From Castellaniella sp049651205 (GTDB lineage: Bacteria > Pseudomonadota > Gammaproteobacteria > Burkholderiales > Burkholderiaceae_B), in NCBI RefSeq assembly GCF_049651205.1, contig NZ_JBASBR010000004.1:186001-250000 (forward strand): a DNA stretch of 64,000 bases, read 5' to 3'. Shown one piece after another: positions 27,057 through 35,803 of the stretch (its first letter is position 1; each line of letters begins with the position of its first letter). The position numbers were made by a program, and so were the translations under genes. The notes beneath the pieces were generated by a model that worked only from the letters and a program-made list of their open reading frames with translations, searched no databases and was not told the origin of the DNA.

Positions 27057-28674
27057 CCTGGTCTGTGGCAGAGATTTTCCAAAGCCCCATCTTGCGTGTT
27101 TTGGCAACAGGCAATTTGCCTGCCAGCGCTGGCAAGCGGTCTGCTTCGTCCAACCACGCCATGATCCAGGTGTCAGGACGACCTGGCTCACACACACTGG
27201 CCTGCAAACGCTGGGGTGTCCAGAGCACAGCCTGGCCGATGACGGGAGCAAACTGCGCAGCATCCGCCAGCTCGCGGCGCCAATCGTCTCCGCACATGAT
27301 GTCCGGATCCTCCCAGTTTGCTACTGCAATCACAGGAGACATCCAGTGGGCATACATGGGCACATCGTAAGCAAACTGGTTGAACATCACCAGACGGTCG
27401 TCTACCTGGGCAGAGGCGGCAAGCACCTGAGCCAGCGGTTTGGAGGTGCGCTGCGGAAACAGCAGCAGCAGCACCACGGCCAGCAGGCAGAGCCCCATGG
27501 CAATCAGCGTATGGCGCACCAGGCTTCTGGCCACTGACGGTTCGGTTTCTTCGTGGCGCTGCTCGAAGGTTTCCTGGATAAACCAAGCCAGCGGCGGCAA
27601 CACGGCAATGACGTAGCCCACCAGCTTGGAGCTGGGAATGGAGAAAAACACCAGCACAACCAGTAGCCAGGAGAGCATCAGCCCGCGCATGACCGGGCGC
27701 TCAACCTGCTCGATGCGCTCGAGAGGCGGCACAAAATGCGTTTGTAGCGGGCCATGCAAGGTAAACCAGCGCCACAGCTGCACAGACCAAGGCAAGGTCA
27801 GACCCAGCACCACCGGCACGTAGAACCAGAACGGATGCGGATTATTGAAGCCGGTTTCGAGAAAGCGCTGAAAGTGCTGATAGACAATGTAGTAATCAAA
27901 GAAACCAGAATGGCGTGCCTCCATGATGAGCATCCACGGCGAAACCAGCACCAGGAAAAGCACAATGCCGGGCCACCACAGCAGGCGCCCCATGGCCGGA
28001 TACTGGCGTCGGCCCAGCAACCAGAAAAACAGGATGCCCCCGGGCAGCACAGCACCGATCAGGCCCTTGGCCATAAATCCACCGGCAGCCAGGGCATACA
28101 TCCCCAATACCGCGTAGTGGCTGGGCCGTTGCAGCTGATGCTGAAACACGGCATGCGCGCCCGCCATGACGGTAAGCCCCATGAGAGCCGCCACCAGCAT
28201 ATCCAGATTGGCATAATGAGCCGCACCAAACAGAAATGGCTGCACGGCAAGAATCAGTGTCGCACGGCGCGCCACGGACACACGTTCGTAGCGCCTTAAA
28301 AAGACATAAAACACGGTAACCAGCAAGGTGGCAGACAAAACAGACACCAGGCGGCCCGCCCAGGCGTTATCGCCAAATACGGCCAAGGCACCCGCCGTCA
28401 GCCAGTAAAACAGGGGCGGCTTGTGAAAAAACGGCATGCCATCCAGGCGCGGGGTGAGGAAGTCACCCGAAGCCAGCATGTGCCAGGCCACCCCCACGTA
28501 ACGGCCTTCGTCGGGCAACAGCAAGGGATAGGCCCAGGTAGTGGCCGCCAGCCAGACAAACACCCATAGGGCGATCCAGGGCCAGGCGCGCCGCGTTTGC
28601 ATGCCGCGCCAGATGTTTTCTGCACTGTCCAGCACACGTGAGCCAAACCCACGCAAACCCGCCGCACGCATCAT
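27016..28674 (-). CDS. ArnT-like lipid A glycosyltransferase (GT83), LgmB-like
   Basis: Inner-membrane transferase of the ArnT/PMT superfamily that moves a sugar from undecaprenyl phosphate to lipid A phosphate. About 12 helices, with the periplasmic-loop motif LLPDEGRYVGVAW near residue 55 and FFHKPPLFYWL near residue 83, as in ArnT. 552 residues. Its ATG overlaps the GT2 stop (ATGA). With GT2, deacetylase and GtrA it matches the content of the Bordetella glucosamine-modification locus (lgmABCD). The sugar is inferred from context only. Confidence 0.83.
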   Translation of the reverse strand: MMRAAGLRGFGSRVLDSAENIWRGMQTRRAWPWIALWVFVWLAATTWAYPLLLPDEGRYVGVAWHMLASGDFLTPRLDGMPFFHKPPLFYWLTAGALAVFGDNAWAGRLVSVLSATLLVTVFYVFLRRYERVSVARRATLILAVQPFLFGAAHYANLDMLVAALMGLTVMAGAHAVFQHQLQRPSHYAVLGMYALAAGGFMAKGLIGAVLPGGILFFWLLGRRQYPAMGRLLWWPGIVLFLVLVSPWMLIMEARHSGFFDYYIVYQHFQRFLETGFNNPHPFWFYVPVVLGLTLPWSVQLWRWFTLHGPLQTHFVPPLERIEQVERPVMRGLMLSWLLVVLVFFSIPSSKLVGYVIAVLPPLAWFIQETFEQRHEETEPSVARSLVRHTLIAMGLCLLAVVLLLLFPQRTSKPLAQVLAASAQVDDRLVMFNQFAYDVPMYAHWMSPVIAVANWEDPDIMCGDDWRRELADAAQFAPVIGQAVLWTPQRLQASVCEPGRPDTWIMAWLDEADRLPALAGKLPVAKTRKMGLWKISATDQVNGCAETPSTGPK

Positions 28675-29669
28675 GAAGCATCCTTGTCTTGATCGGGGAC
28701 ATCGTTGGTTTGCTTTGCTTGTGCCGTTACGCCGTCACCGCCCAGGTGTTCGCGCAGCAGATACACCGGACGGCCTTTGACTTCGGTGAAAATCCGGGCG
28801 ATGTATTCACCTACCACCCCCAACGACATCAGATTGACGCCAGAGAAAAACAGCACCACGGTGATCAGGGTGGCCCAACCGCGTACGGCATCACCATATA
28901 ACCAGTGAGTGATGATGATGAACAGACCATACACAAACGCCACCAGGGACAAGCAGGCCCCCACCAGGCTGAGGATCCGCAACGGCCAAGTCGTAAATGC
29001 GGTGAGGCCATCCACGGCAAAACGCAGCAGCTTCAATGGCCGAAACCGACTGACCCCGAAACGCCTTTGCGGCGGGGTGTATGGCATGGGCTCAGCCTCG
29101 AAGCCCACCCAGGCAAACAGCCCCTTCATGAAGCGGTCGCGCTCAGGCAGTTGCAACAGTGCATCCACCACTACACGATCCATCAGACGGAAATCGCCCG
29201 CATTGGGCGGCACCGTGCGGCCATCAGAGGTGCGCATCAGTGCGTAGAACAACCGCGTTCCCAGGCGCTTGAACGGACTTTCATCGATGCGGCTGGCCCT
29301 GACGGCATACACCATCTGGATGCCTTCACGCCAACGCGCCAACATTGCCGGCACCATTTGCGGTGGATGCTGCAGATCGGCGTCCAGGCAAACCATGACC
29401 GTGCCGCGCGCAGCCTCAAGACCCGCCGTCAGGGCGGCCTCTTTGCCAAAATTGCGCGACAGGCGCAAATACACGATCTGGGCATGCAGGCTGCACATGC
29501 GGCGCATGAAATCGGGCGTGGCATCGGTACTGCCGTCATCAACCACGATGATCTCCAGCTGATCCACGTGGGGCTCGAGGGTCACCAGAAGCTCTGGTAG
29601 CAAAATAGCCAGGTTGGCCTGCTCGTTGAGGCACGGCACAATACACGACAGAAAGGCGGGTTTGGACAT
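28671..29669 (-). CDS. GT2 undecaprenyl-phosphate glycosyltransferase (ArnC/DPM1-like), LgmA-like
   Basis: GT-A fold transferase with IIVVDDGSTDATPDF, SRNFGKEAALTAGL, the metal-binding CLDADLQHPP and FKRLGTRLFYALM, then two C-terminal helices. This ArnC/GtrB layout predicts loading of a sugar onto undecaprenyl phosphate. 332 residues from ATG 29669 (MSKPAFL); the frame extends upstream without family similarity. No good Shine-Dalgarno. A strong minus-strand terminator lies 57 bp upstream of this start. Confidence 0.85.
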   Translation of the reverse strand: MSKPAFLSCIVPCLNEQANLAILLPELLVTLEPHVDQLEIIVVDDGSTDATPDFMRRMCSLHAQIVYLRLSRNFGKEAALTAGLEAARGTVMVCLDADLQHPPQMVPAMLARWREGIQMVYAVRASRIDESPFKRLGTRLFYALMRTSDGRTVPPNAGDFRLMDRVVVDALLQLPERDRFMKGLFAWVGFEAEPMPYTPPQRRFGVSRFRPLKLLRFAVDGLTAFTTWPLRILSLVGACLSLVAFVYGLFIIITHWLYGDAVRGWATLITVVLFFSGVNLMSLGVVGEYIARIFTEVKGRPVYLLREHLGGDGVTAQAKQTNDVPDQDKDAS

Positions 29670-29725
29670 GTGGGGGATTTGGCAACAATAGGCACCCGGG
29701 CATCCAATGCGCCCCAGGCGGCAGC

Positions 29726-29762
29726 AAAAAAACCCTGGCCATACCAAGACAGTCGGCCAGGG
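29726..29762 (-). terminator. Intrinsic terminator upstream of the GT2 gene
   Basis: On the minus strand CCCTGGCC, a 14-base loop and GGCCAGGG are followed by seven T residues, preceded by AAAG. No annotated minus-strand gene lies between this and the divergent globin operon, so it must end a short leader or antisense RNA. It may be an attenuator for the GT2/ArnT-like pair. The rest of 29670-29811 shows no gene. Confidence 0.75.
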
Positions 29763-29811
29763 CTTTGATGATAACTGAAGCCCGGCAGCGACAGCCAGCC
29801 AAAAGATTCAC

Positions 29812-29841
29812 TTTACGGTACCTTATTAAGGTACCTATAAT
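29812..29841 (+). promoter_or_regulatory. Promoter with 19-bp palindromic operator, globin-nnrS-nsrR
   Basis: TATAAT at 29836-29841 is a perfect -10. TTTACG (29812-29817, 18-base spacing) or TTACGG (17) is the -35. Between them GGTACCTTA, a central T and TAAGGTACC (29817-29835) form a perfect palindrome ending exactly at the -10. A repressor bound there would block RNA polymerase. NsrR, encoded by the third gene of this operon, is the obvious candidate. The transcript would start about 30 bp before the globin ATG. Confidence 0.8.
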
Positions 29842-29877
29842 ATGAACCTTTAAAAATTGACACCTTGTGAGCGCTGA

Positions 29878-30300
29878 ATGGACGAACCCTTTGTCTGCAC
29901 CCAAGACGAAATCGTCACCCTCGTCCACCACTTTTACCGCCGTGTGCGGCAAGACGAGACTCTCGGCCCAATCTTTGATGCCCACATCGACGACTGGGAT
30001 GAACACCTCGAACGCATGGTGAGATTCTGGTCGTCGCTGCTGCGTCGCACAGGCACCTACAGCGGTACACCCATGCCCCGCCATGTGGCTTTGCCTGGCA
30101 TCGAGGGCGGCATGTTCGTCCGTTGGCTGGAGCTGTTTCGCGAAACACTCATGGAGTTTGACAACCCCGCCTTCCAGGCCCAGGCCCAGGATTTTGCCCA
30201 GCGGATTGCCCGCAGTCTTTGGTATGGCTACCAGGTCAGCCATTCCCCCAATCATCCCGTCACGGAGTTTGACGAAAATGTCTCGTCTGCTGAACGTTGA
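29878..30300 (+). CDS. Group III truncated haemoglobin
   Basis: A 140-residue 2-over-2 globin like Ctb of Campylobacter, a NO-responsive protein. HHFYRRVRQDETLGPIF, the RFWSSLLRRTGTYSG segment, MPRHVALP with the likely proximal histidine, and WLELFRETL match the group. It is first in an operon with nnrS and nsrR and overlaps nnrS by 23 bp. This context points to NO binding or detoxification rather than oxygen transport. Confidence 0.88.
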   Translation: MDEPFVCTQDEIVTLVHHFYRRVRQDETLGPIFDAHIDDWDEHLERMVRFWSSLLRRTGTYSGTPMPRHVALPGIEGGMFVRWLELFRETLMEFDNPAFQAQAQDFAQRIARSLWYGYQVSHSPNHPVTEFDENVSSAER

Positions 30301-31600
30301 AGAGGCCTCCGCGCCTCTCTCCCCCAACCGCCCTTCCATGGCTGCGTTTCTGGCCCTGGGTTTTCGCCCGCTGTACATCGCCGGGGCAAGCTGGGCACTA
30401 ATCTCCATTGCACTGTGGATCTTTACACCACAGCTGCTCACCGGCCCGCTGTCGATGGTCGGCTGGCATGCGCACGAGATGCTCTGGGGCTTCATCATCA
30501 CCATTGCCGTGGGCTTTTTGCTCACGGCCAGCGCCACCTGGACAGGCTTTAACCCCCTGCACGGCACACCGCTGGCCATTCTTTGCATTCTGTGGTGCAT
30601 TGCCCGCATCGGTTTCCTGGCCGGTGGCCTGGCGGGCTTCTGGATTGCCCTGGTGGCCGAACTACTGTTCTTTGCAGGCGCCGCAGTGGCCCTGGGCCGC
30701 GTCATGATCAAGGGACGCAGCCGACGCAACTACGGGGTGCCGGTTCTGATTTTCATGCTCGGGGTAGCCGACCTGATGTATCTGCTGGCTGCACTGGACG
30801 GCAACTATATCGAACTGATGCAGCGCTTTGACATCGGCCTGATCGGCATGGCCATCATTGCTTTGCTGATTGCCCGCCGGGTGATCCCGTTTTTTGCGAT
30901 GCGCATGGTGCCCGATCTGAAAATCCCCATGCTGACACGCTCCGGGCAATACCAGATGATATTCAGCGGGCTGGCCCTGGCAGCAGGCATCGGGGTTCAG
31001 ATCACCGGCACCCCCATGACACCCGGCAGCGGTGTGCACACCCTGCCTCTGGTGATGGCCATCAGCCTGTTCATCACCGGCCTGATCAGCCTGGGGCAAC
31101 TGTTTTACTGGAAACCCCAAGCCATCCTGCACAAGCCCATGCTCTGGATTCTGTACCTGGGCTACGCCTTCATCGGCATCGGCCTGCTGTTTGCCGCCTG
31201 GCAGTTCAGCAATCTGTTTGACCCGGCACTGCTCAACGGGGTGCTGGCGCGCAGCGCAACGCACGTGCACCTGATTGGCCTGGCAGGCTTTTGCATCCTG
31301 ATCATCGGTATGCTCACCCGTACTGCCCTGGGCCACCTGGGGCGGCCCCTGGCACTGGATCGCAGCATGCTGGCCGGCCATTGGCTGGTGGTGGCGGCGG
31401 CTGTCTTGCGCCTGGCTGCGCTGTGGCCCACGGCCACCAGCGTGCACTTGCTGCACCTCAGCGCAGTGGCCTGGATTGTTGCCCTGGGCCTTTATCTGTG
31501 GCGCTTTGTACCCATGCTGATCCGCCCACGGCCCGACAAGCCGGCACCGGTAGCCACGGCTAAAAAGCCGGCGGCGGCTCGCCCCGCAGAAGCCCGTTAG
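30278..31600 (+). CDS. nnrS: NnrS-family haem-copper membrane protein
   Basis: Twelve-helix membrane protein that protects against nitrosative stress in denitrifiers. Start ATG 30278 (MSRLLNV) lies inside the globin gene. Characteristic motifs are FRPLYIAG near residue 29, GWHAHEMLWGF with candidate metal histidines, ARRVIPFFAMRM and HLIGLAGFCILIIGMLTR. About 440 residues. The short Ala/Pro/Lys-rich tail is not distinctive. Confidence 0.92.
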   Translation: MSRLLNVEEASAPLSPNRPSMAAFLALGFRPLYIAGASWALISIALWIFTPQLLTGPLSMVGWHAHEMLWGFIITIAVGFLLTASATWTGFNPLHGTPLAILCILWCIARIGFLAGGLAGFWIALVAELLFFAGAAVALGRVMIKGRSRRNYGVPVLIFMLGVADLMYLLAALDGNYIELMQRFDIGLIGMAIIALLIARRVIPFFAMRMVPDLKIPMLTRSGQYQMIFSGLALAAGIGVQITGTPMTPGSGVHTLPLVMAISLFITGLISLGQLFYWKPQAILHKPMLWILYLGYAFIGIGLLFAAWQFSNLFDPALLNGVLARSATHVHLIGLAGFCILIIGMLTRTALGHLGRPLALDRSMLAGHWLVVAAAVLRLAALWPTATSVHLLHLSAVAWIVALGLYLWRFVPMLIRPRPDKPAPVATAKKPAAARPAEAR

Positions 31601-31613
31601 GGCAAGGATCACC

Positions 31614-32108
31614 ATGCGCCTCACCAACATGAGCGACTACGCGGTACGGCTGCTGATGTATCTCAGCAATCACCGCGACCGCCTGTGCACGATTGCGGAA
31701 ATTGCCCAGTTCTATGGCATCTCCGAGCCGCACCTGATGAAAATCACCCACCGGCTGGGGCAACACGGCTGGATCCGGACGGTACGCGGTAAAAACGGCG
31801 GGATGGAGCTGGCTCACGAGCCACATGAGATTCCTTTGGGTGCCCTGATCCGCGATATGGAAAACGATCTGGCGCTGGTGGAATGCATGGGGCCTGACAA
31901 CCAGTGCATCCTCAGCGGCCACTGTGGGCTGAAACCCGTGATTGCCGGGGCCCTGCAGGCCTTTATGGATTATCTGGATGCCCGCACGCTGGCTGACGTG
32001 CTGCCACCCACAGGCACCCTCCAGCCTGGTTTGACGCCTGACACCCCGGCAAAACCGGCAGCCGAGGTGCGTATCAGGCGTCAGGCAGGCTTATTGCACC
32101 AAGGGTGA
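31614..32108 (+). CDS. nsrR: Rrf2-family NO-sensing repressor NsrR
   Basis: Iron-sulfur repressor that releases DNA when its cluster reacts with nitric oxide. MRLTNMSDYAVRLLMYL, the YGISEPHLMKI recognition helix and VRGKNGGMEL follow E. coli NsrR closely. Three cysteines in CMGPDNQC and SGHC match the cluster ligands. The C-terminus runs about 25 residues past the usual end and overlaps the convergent PPIase gene by 18 bp. It probably regulates its own operon through the palindrome at 29817. Confidence 0.93.
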   Translation: MRLTNMSDYAVRLLMYLSNHRDRLCTIAEIAQFYGISEPHLMKITHRLGQHGWIRTVRGKNGGMELAHEPHEIPLGALIRDMENDLALVECMGPDNQCILSGHCGLKPVIAGALQAFMDYLDARTLADVLPPTGTLQPGLTPDTPAKPAAEVRIRRQAGLLHQG

Positions 32109-32837
32109 ATCCGACCCCTGCATAGGAATACCCTGTATCTGGGCGCTGCCCACCAGTTGCTGCAGGTACTGGTGTACCGCCCGGCGATAGCTGGATTCTT
32201 CGAGCCAGGTGGCCAGGCGCTGATGCGCAGCCTCGAAGGGCACAATGTGGCCTTCGGCCTTACGTCCGGTTCGGACAATATGAAAACCAAAGCGGGATTC
32301 GATAAGCTCGGGGGCCAGCGTGTACTCGGGCATGGCAAACACGGCCTTTTCAAACTCGGGCACCATCTCGCCGCGAGTAAGTTCGCCCAGCGAGCCGCCT
32401 TCCGACCCGGAGGGGCAGTTGGAGTACTCGCGGGCAAACTGGGCAAAATGCCCCAGACCTTTGCGGTGGAGCTCGGCCAGATGCAAATTGGCCCGGGCGC
32501 GCAGTTTTTGCACGTCCAGCCCCGAAGTGGCCTGAAAAAGAATATGCCAGACCTCGATAAGATCGCCTTCGCGGAACTCGTCAGGATGCTGCTCGTAGTA
32601 GCGCCGGCAACTGGCCTCGTCTGCCTGTGGCGTGCGCACGTCTTCATTTAGAACGGCCGCCGTCAGGGCCTCATCCGAATCCGCATTCAGATCCAGCGCT
32701 GCACCCCGTTGGCGGATGAGCGCGCGCAAGACGAGCTCTTGACCGGCCGCCAGACGTGGGTTGGCCTCTTGTTGATGATTGGGCACCTCGGCCAGCACCT
32801 CGGCCTCGGTGATGGTGATGTCATTAACCGTGATCAT
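32091..32837 (-). CDS. Parvulin-type peptidyl-prolyl isomerase of the nar operon
   Basis: Parvulin/rotamase domain (FREGDLIEVWHILFQ; YSNCPSGSEGGSLGELTRGEMVPEFEKAVF; FGFHIVRTGRK, quoted in parts) after an N-terminal helical arm, as in NifM-like proteins. No signal peptide, so it is cytosolic. Last gene of narKGHJI-PPIase, 9 bp after narI, with AAGGAGG before the ATG. A PPIase closes the nar operon in several pseudomonads and betaproteobacteria. A role in maturing nitrate reductase is inferred from that linkage. Confidence 0.85.
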   Translation of the reverse strand: MITVNDITITEAEVLAEVPNHQQEANPRLAAGQELVLRALIRQRGAALDLNADSDEALTAAVLNEDVRTPQADEASCRRYYEQHPDEFREGDLIEVWHILFQATSGLDVQKLRARANLHLAELHRKGLGHFAQFAREYSNCPSGSEGGSLGELTRGEMVPEFEKAVFAMPEYTLAPELIESRFGFHIVRTGRKAEGHIVPFEAAHQRLATWLEESSYRRAVHQYLQQLVGSAQIQGIPMQGSDSPLVQ

Positions 32838-32846
32838 GAAGCCTCC

Positions 32847-33536
32847 TTAGCGACGCGGGCGAACCAGTTGCCAGGGACGAACCAGATATGTGACCGAGGC
32901 AAAGCCCGACCACACATGCACCAACCGGGTAAACGGGAAGATCAGGAAGAGCGTCATCCCAAGCACCATATGTAGGCGATAAACCAGCGGTACACCTTCG
33001 AGGGCCCCCACCGCCCCAGAGCGGAAGGTGACAATACGCTGCGACCACTCGCCCAGCTGGATCATCACGGCACCGTCCGTGTGCTGCACGGAAGTAAACA
33101 GCGTTGCCAGACCAAAGGCCAGCACCAGCAGGATCCACAGCAACGTGACCCAGTCGGCATGGGTGCTGTTATGGTGGATACGAATTTCTGCCCAGCGGCG
33201 ATGAATCAGCAGCAACAAGCCAATGAGGCAGATGATCCCCAGGATGGCGCCCACAATGATGGCCAGCAGTTGCTTGAACTCGGTGGTGACGCCAAAGGCA
33301 TGATAAACAGCCGGTGGCGTAAGCAAGCCCACCAGATGGGTGAAGAACAGGGAGATGATCCCGATATGGAAGAGATTGCTGCCCCAGCGCAAAGAGCCTG
33401 AACGCAGCAACTGGCTGGAGTCACTTTTCCAGGTGTATTGCTCACGCTCGAAGCGCACCAGGCTGCCCAGGAAAAAGATGCTGAGGGCGATATAGGGATA
33501 CACCCCGAAAAAGAAAAAGTTCAGACCGTCTTTCAT
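32847..33536 (-). CDS. narI: Respiratory nitrate reductase gamma subunit (cytochrome b)
   Basis: Di-haem membrane anchor that passes quinol electrons to NarH. Five helices; haem ligands fit His57 and His67 (FHIGIISLFFTHLVG) and the two histidines of RLHMVLG and RLVHVWS. Start ATG 33536 (MKDGLNF) has GGAG seven bases upstream; the extra 14 upstream codons overlap the narJ end region. 229 residues, normal. Confidence 0.96.
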   Translation of the reverse strand: MKDGLNFFFFGVYPYIALSIFFLGSLVRFEREQYTWKSDSSQLLRSGSLRWGSNLFHIGIISLFFTHLVGLLTPPAVYHAFGVTTEFKQLLAIIVGAILGIICLIGLLLLIHRRWAEIRIHHNSTHADWVTLLWILLVLAFGLATLFTSVQHTDGAVMIQLGEWSQRIVTFRSGAVGALEGVPLVYRLHMVLGMTLFLIFPFTRLVHVWSGFASVTYLVRPWQLVRPRR

Positions 33537-33546
33537 GGTGATCTCC

Positions 33547-34239
33547 TCAAACCGGTTTGTCGCCTGATTGTTTGGCACGCGCTCGTGGTGGATGGAACAC
33601 CAGCGGCTGCGTTTGCTGGCCCGCCCGCTGCATCAGCAAAGGCTCGGTGCCATCGGCTTGCGGGCCAAACGTGATCATGGTTTCTTCCATCTCACCCTCG
33701 GGCGGATCCGGCAGCATCTCGGGCTGCACCGGCGTGAGGGTGCGCAAATGCACAAACAGGCAGGCGTAGGGGCTGTCGGACTCTGCGAGTTTGTCGCCCA
33801 GGCGGGACAGCACATGGATGGCATCGCCCAACAATGCCTCCGCCGCCTCTGGTGGAATCTGCCCGAGGAATTCCAGAAACAGAGGGACATAGTCGGGCAG
33901 CTCGGTGGTGGCAGGCTCGAGACCATGCTTCAGGTACTCGTTTTGCAAATCCACCATCGCCTGGCCACGGTCGCGGGATTCGCCATGGACGTGCTCGAAC
34001 AAATGCAGCGAATGCGCGGCCCGCCGATCGAAGGTGGCCACATAGGCTTCCTGAAGATCGATCAGGTCGTCGAAGCTGCGCAGATAGGCAAACAGGGGGG
34101 CCAGACGTTGCTGCGCCTCGGGCGGAAGTTCATCCGAGAGTTCGGGCAAGGCATCAAGCCAATCTTGCTCGGGATAGCTGAGCAAGAGCGACATCACGGA
34201 AAACACCGCCGCATCCCGTGTCGTGAGCAGTTCTGTCAT
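33547..34239 (-). CDS. narJ: Nitrate reductase assembly chaperone
   Basis: TorD/DmsD-fold cytosolic chaperone that holds NarGH during cofactor insertion. LLSYPEQDWLDALPEL, YVATFDRRAAHSLHLFEHVHGESRDRGQAM (in part, the family core) and LPDYVPLFLEFL are typical. 230 residues. GGAGACC precedes the ATG. Lies between narH and narI. Confidence 0.95.
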   Translation of the reverse strand: MTELLTTRDAAVFSVMSLLLSYPEQDWLDALPELSDELPPEAQQRLAPLFAYLRSFDDLIDLQEAYVATFDRRAAHSLHLFEHVHGESRDRGQAMVDLQNEYLKHGLEPATTELPDYVPLFLEFLGQIPPEAAEALLGDAIHVLSRLGDKLAESDSPYACLFVHLRTLTPVQPEMLPDPPEGEMEETMITFGPQADGTEPLLMQRAGQQTQPLVFHPPRARAKQSGDKPV

Positions 34240-34250
34240 ACGGGTCTCCT

Positions 34251-35792
34251 TCAGGCTGTCCGGGCGGGATCAAGAAAGACCACCGTCGGTTTGCGTTTGT
34301 TGCGTGGCTTGCCAAAAAGCGAGCCCTCGGAGCTGCCCCCTGAACAGCCATTGCCAAACGTAAAACCGCAACCGCCCCGGATCTCGAAGGCGTTTTCAGC
34401 GTTTTCACGGTGCGCCGTGGGAATGACAAAGCGGTCTTCGTAGTTGGCAATGGCCAGGTAGCGATGCATGTCCTCGACTTCGTGCACCGTAAGATCGACC
34501 TGATCCAGGATGTCCTGACGCTCCTGGCGGTCAACCGAACGGGCACGCATGAATGCACGCATGGCCAGCATGCGTTCGAGCGCAAGCGCAACAGGGGGTT
34601 CGTTGCCAGCCGTCAACAGATTGGCCAGATAACGCAGGGGAATCCGCAGGGATTTCACATCCGGGATTTCGCCAAACGCGCCAATCTGACCACTGTTGGC
34701 CGCCGATTGAATGGGCGACAGCGGCGGCACGTACCAGACCATCGGCAAGGTGCGGTATTCGGGGTGCAGCGGGAAGGCGATTTTCCACTCGACTGCCATT
34801 TTGTACACCGGCGAATTACAGGCGGCATCCAGCCAATTTTCGGGAATGCCATCGGCCAGGGCCTGACGACGGATTTCCGGGTCGAAGGGATCCAGGAAAA
34901 GATCGAGCTGCGCCTCGTAGAGATCTTTTTCGTCCGGGACGCTGGCAGCCGCCTCGATGCGGTCGGCATCATAAAGCAGCACGCCCAGGTAACGAATACG
35001 CCCCACGCAGGTTTCGGAACACACCGTAGGCATCCCGGCCTCGATGCGCGGATAGCAGAAGATGCATTTCTCGGCCTTGCCGGATTTCCAGTTGTAGTAA
35101 ATCTTTTTGTAAGGGCAGCCGGAAATGCACATGCGCCAGCCGCGGCATTTGTCCTGGTCGATCAGGACAATACCGTCTTCGGCGCGCTTGTAGATGGAGC
35201 CCGAGGGGCAACTGGCCACACAGGTTGGATTGAGGCAGTGCTCGCACAGCCGTGGCAGGTACATCATGAAGGTGTTTTCAAACTGCCCGTAGATGTCTTT
35301 TTGCACGTCCTCGAAGTTGTAATCCTTGGAGCGTTTGGAGAACTCGCCACCGAGGATTTCCTCCCAGTTGGGGCCCCACTCGATTTTCTCCATGCGTTGC
35401 CCGGTAATCAGCGAACGCGGCCGTGCCACGGGCGGCGTGGTGCGCTCGGGGGCTTTTTGCAGATACTCGTAATCGTAGGTAAAGGGCTCGTAGTAATCGT
35501 CAATCTGGGGCAAATTGGGATTGGCAAAAATGCGGGACAAAAGCTTAAGCTTGCCGCCCTGACGGGGCTCGATGCGGCCATTGGCCTTGCGTCGCCAACC
35601 GCCGTTCCAGCGATCCTGGTTTTCCCAGTCTTTGGGATAGCCAATGCCAGGCTTGGTTTCGACGTTGTTGAACCAGGCGTATTCCATGCCCTCACGGGAC
35701 GTCCAGACATTTTTGCAGGTAATCGAACAGGTATGGCAGCCAATGCATTTGTCCAGATTGAGGACCATGGCAACTTGTGCGCGTATTTTCAT
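34251..35792 (-). CDS. narH: Respiratory nitrate reductase beta subunit
   Basis: Cytoplasmic iron-sulfur relay between NarI and NarG. Four cysteine groups are visible: Cys16-19-22-26; CEHCLNPTCVASCP; CRGWRMCISGCP, with Trp in place of one Cys as expected for the 3Fe-4S cluster; and CIFCYPR with CSETCVG. 513 residues, normal. AAGGAG precedes the ATG, 11 bp after narG. Confidence 0.97.
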   Translation of the reverse strand: MKIRAQVAMVLNLDKCIGCHTCSITCKNVWTSREGMEYAWFNNVETKPGIGYPKDWENQDRWNGGWRRKANGRIEPRQGGKLKLLSRIFANPNLPQIDDYYEPFTYDYEYLQKAPERTTPPVARPRSLITGQRMEKIEWGPNWEEILGGEFSKRSKDYNFEDVQKDIYGQFENTFMMYLPRLCEHCLNPTCVASCPSGSIYKRAEDGIVLIDQDKCRGWRMCISGCPYKKIYYNWKSGKAEKCIFCYPRIEAGMPTVCSETCVGRIRYLGVLLYDADRIEAAASVPDEKDLYEAQLDLFLDPFDPEIRRQALADGIPENWLDAACNSPVYKMAVEWKIAFPLHPEYRTLPMVWYVPPLSPIQSAANSGQIGAFGEIPDVKSLRIPLRYLANLLTAGNEPPVALALERMLAMRAFMRARSVDRQERQDILDQVDLTVHEVEDMHRYLAIANYEDRFVIPTAHRENAENAFEIRGGCGFTFGNGCSGGSSEGSLFGKPRNKRKPTVVFLDPARTA

Positions 35793-35803
35793 GGGGTGAC
35801 TCC

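Noticed and set aside
29539..30729. 396-codon open frame on the minus strand across the globin operon
   Set aside because: Spans the intergenic promoter and runs antisense to globin and nnrS; no recognisable domain.
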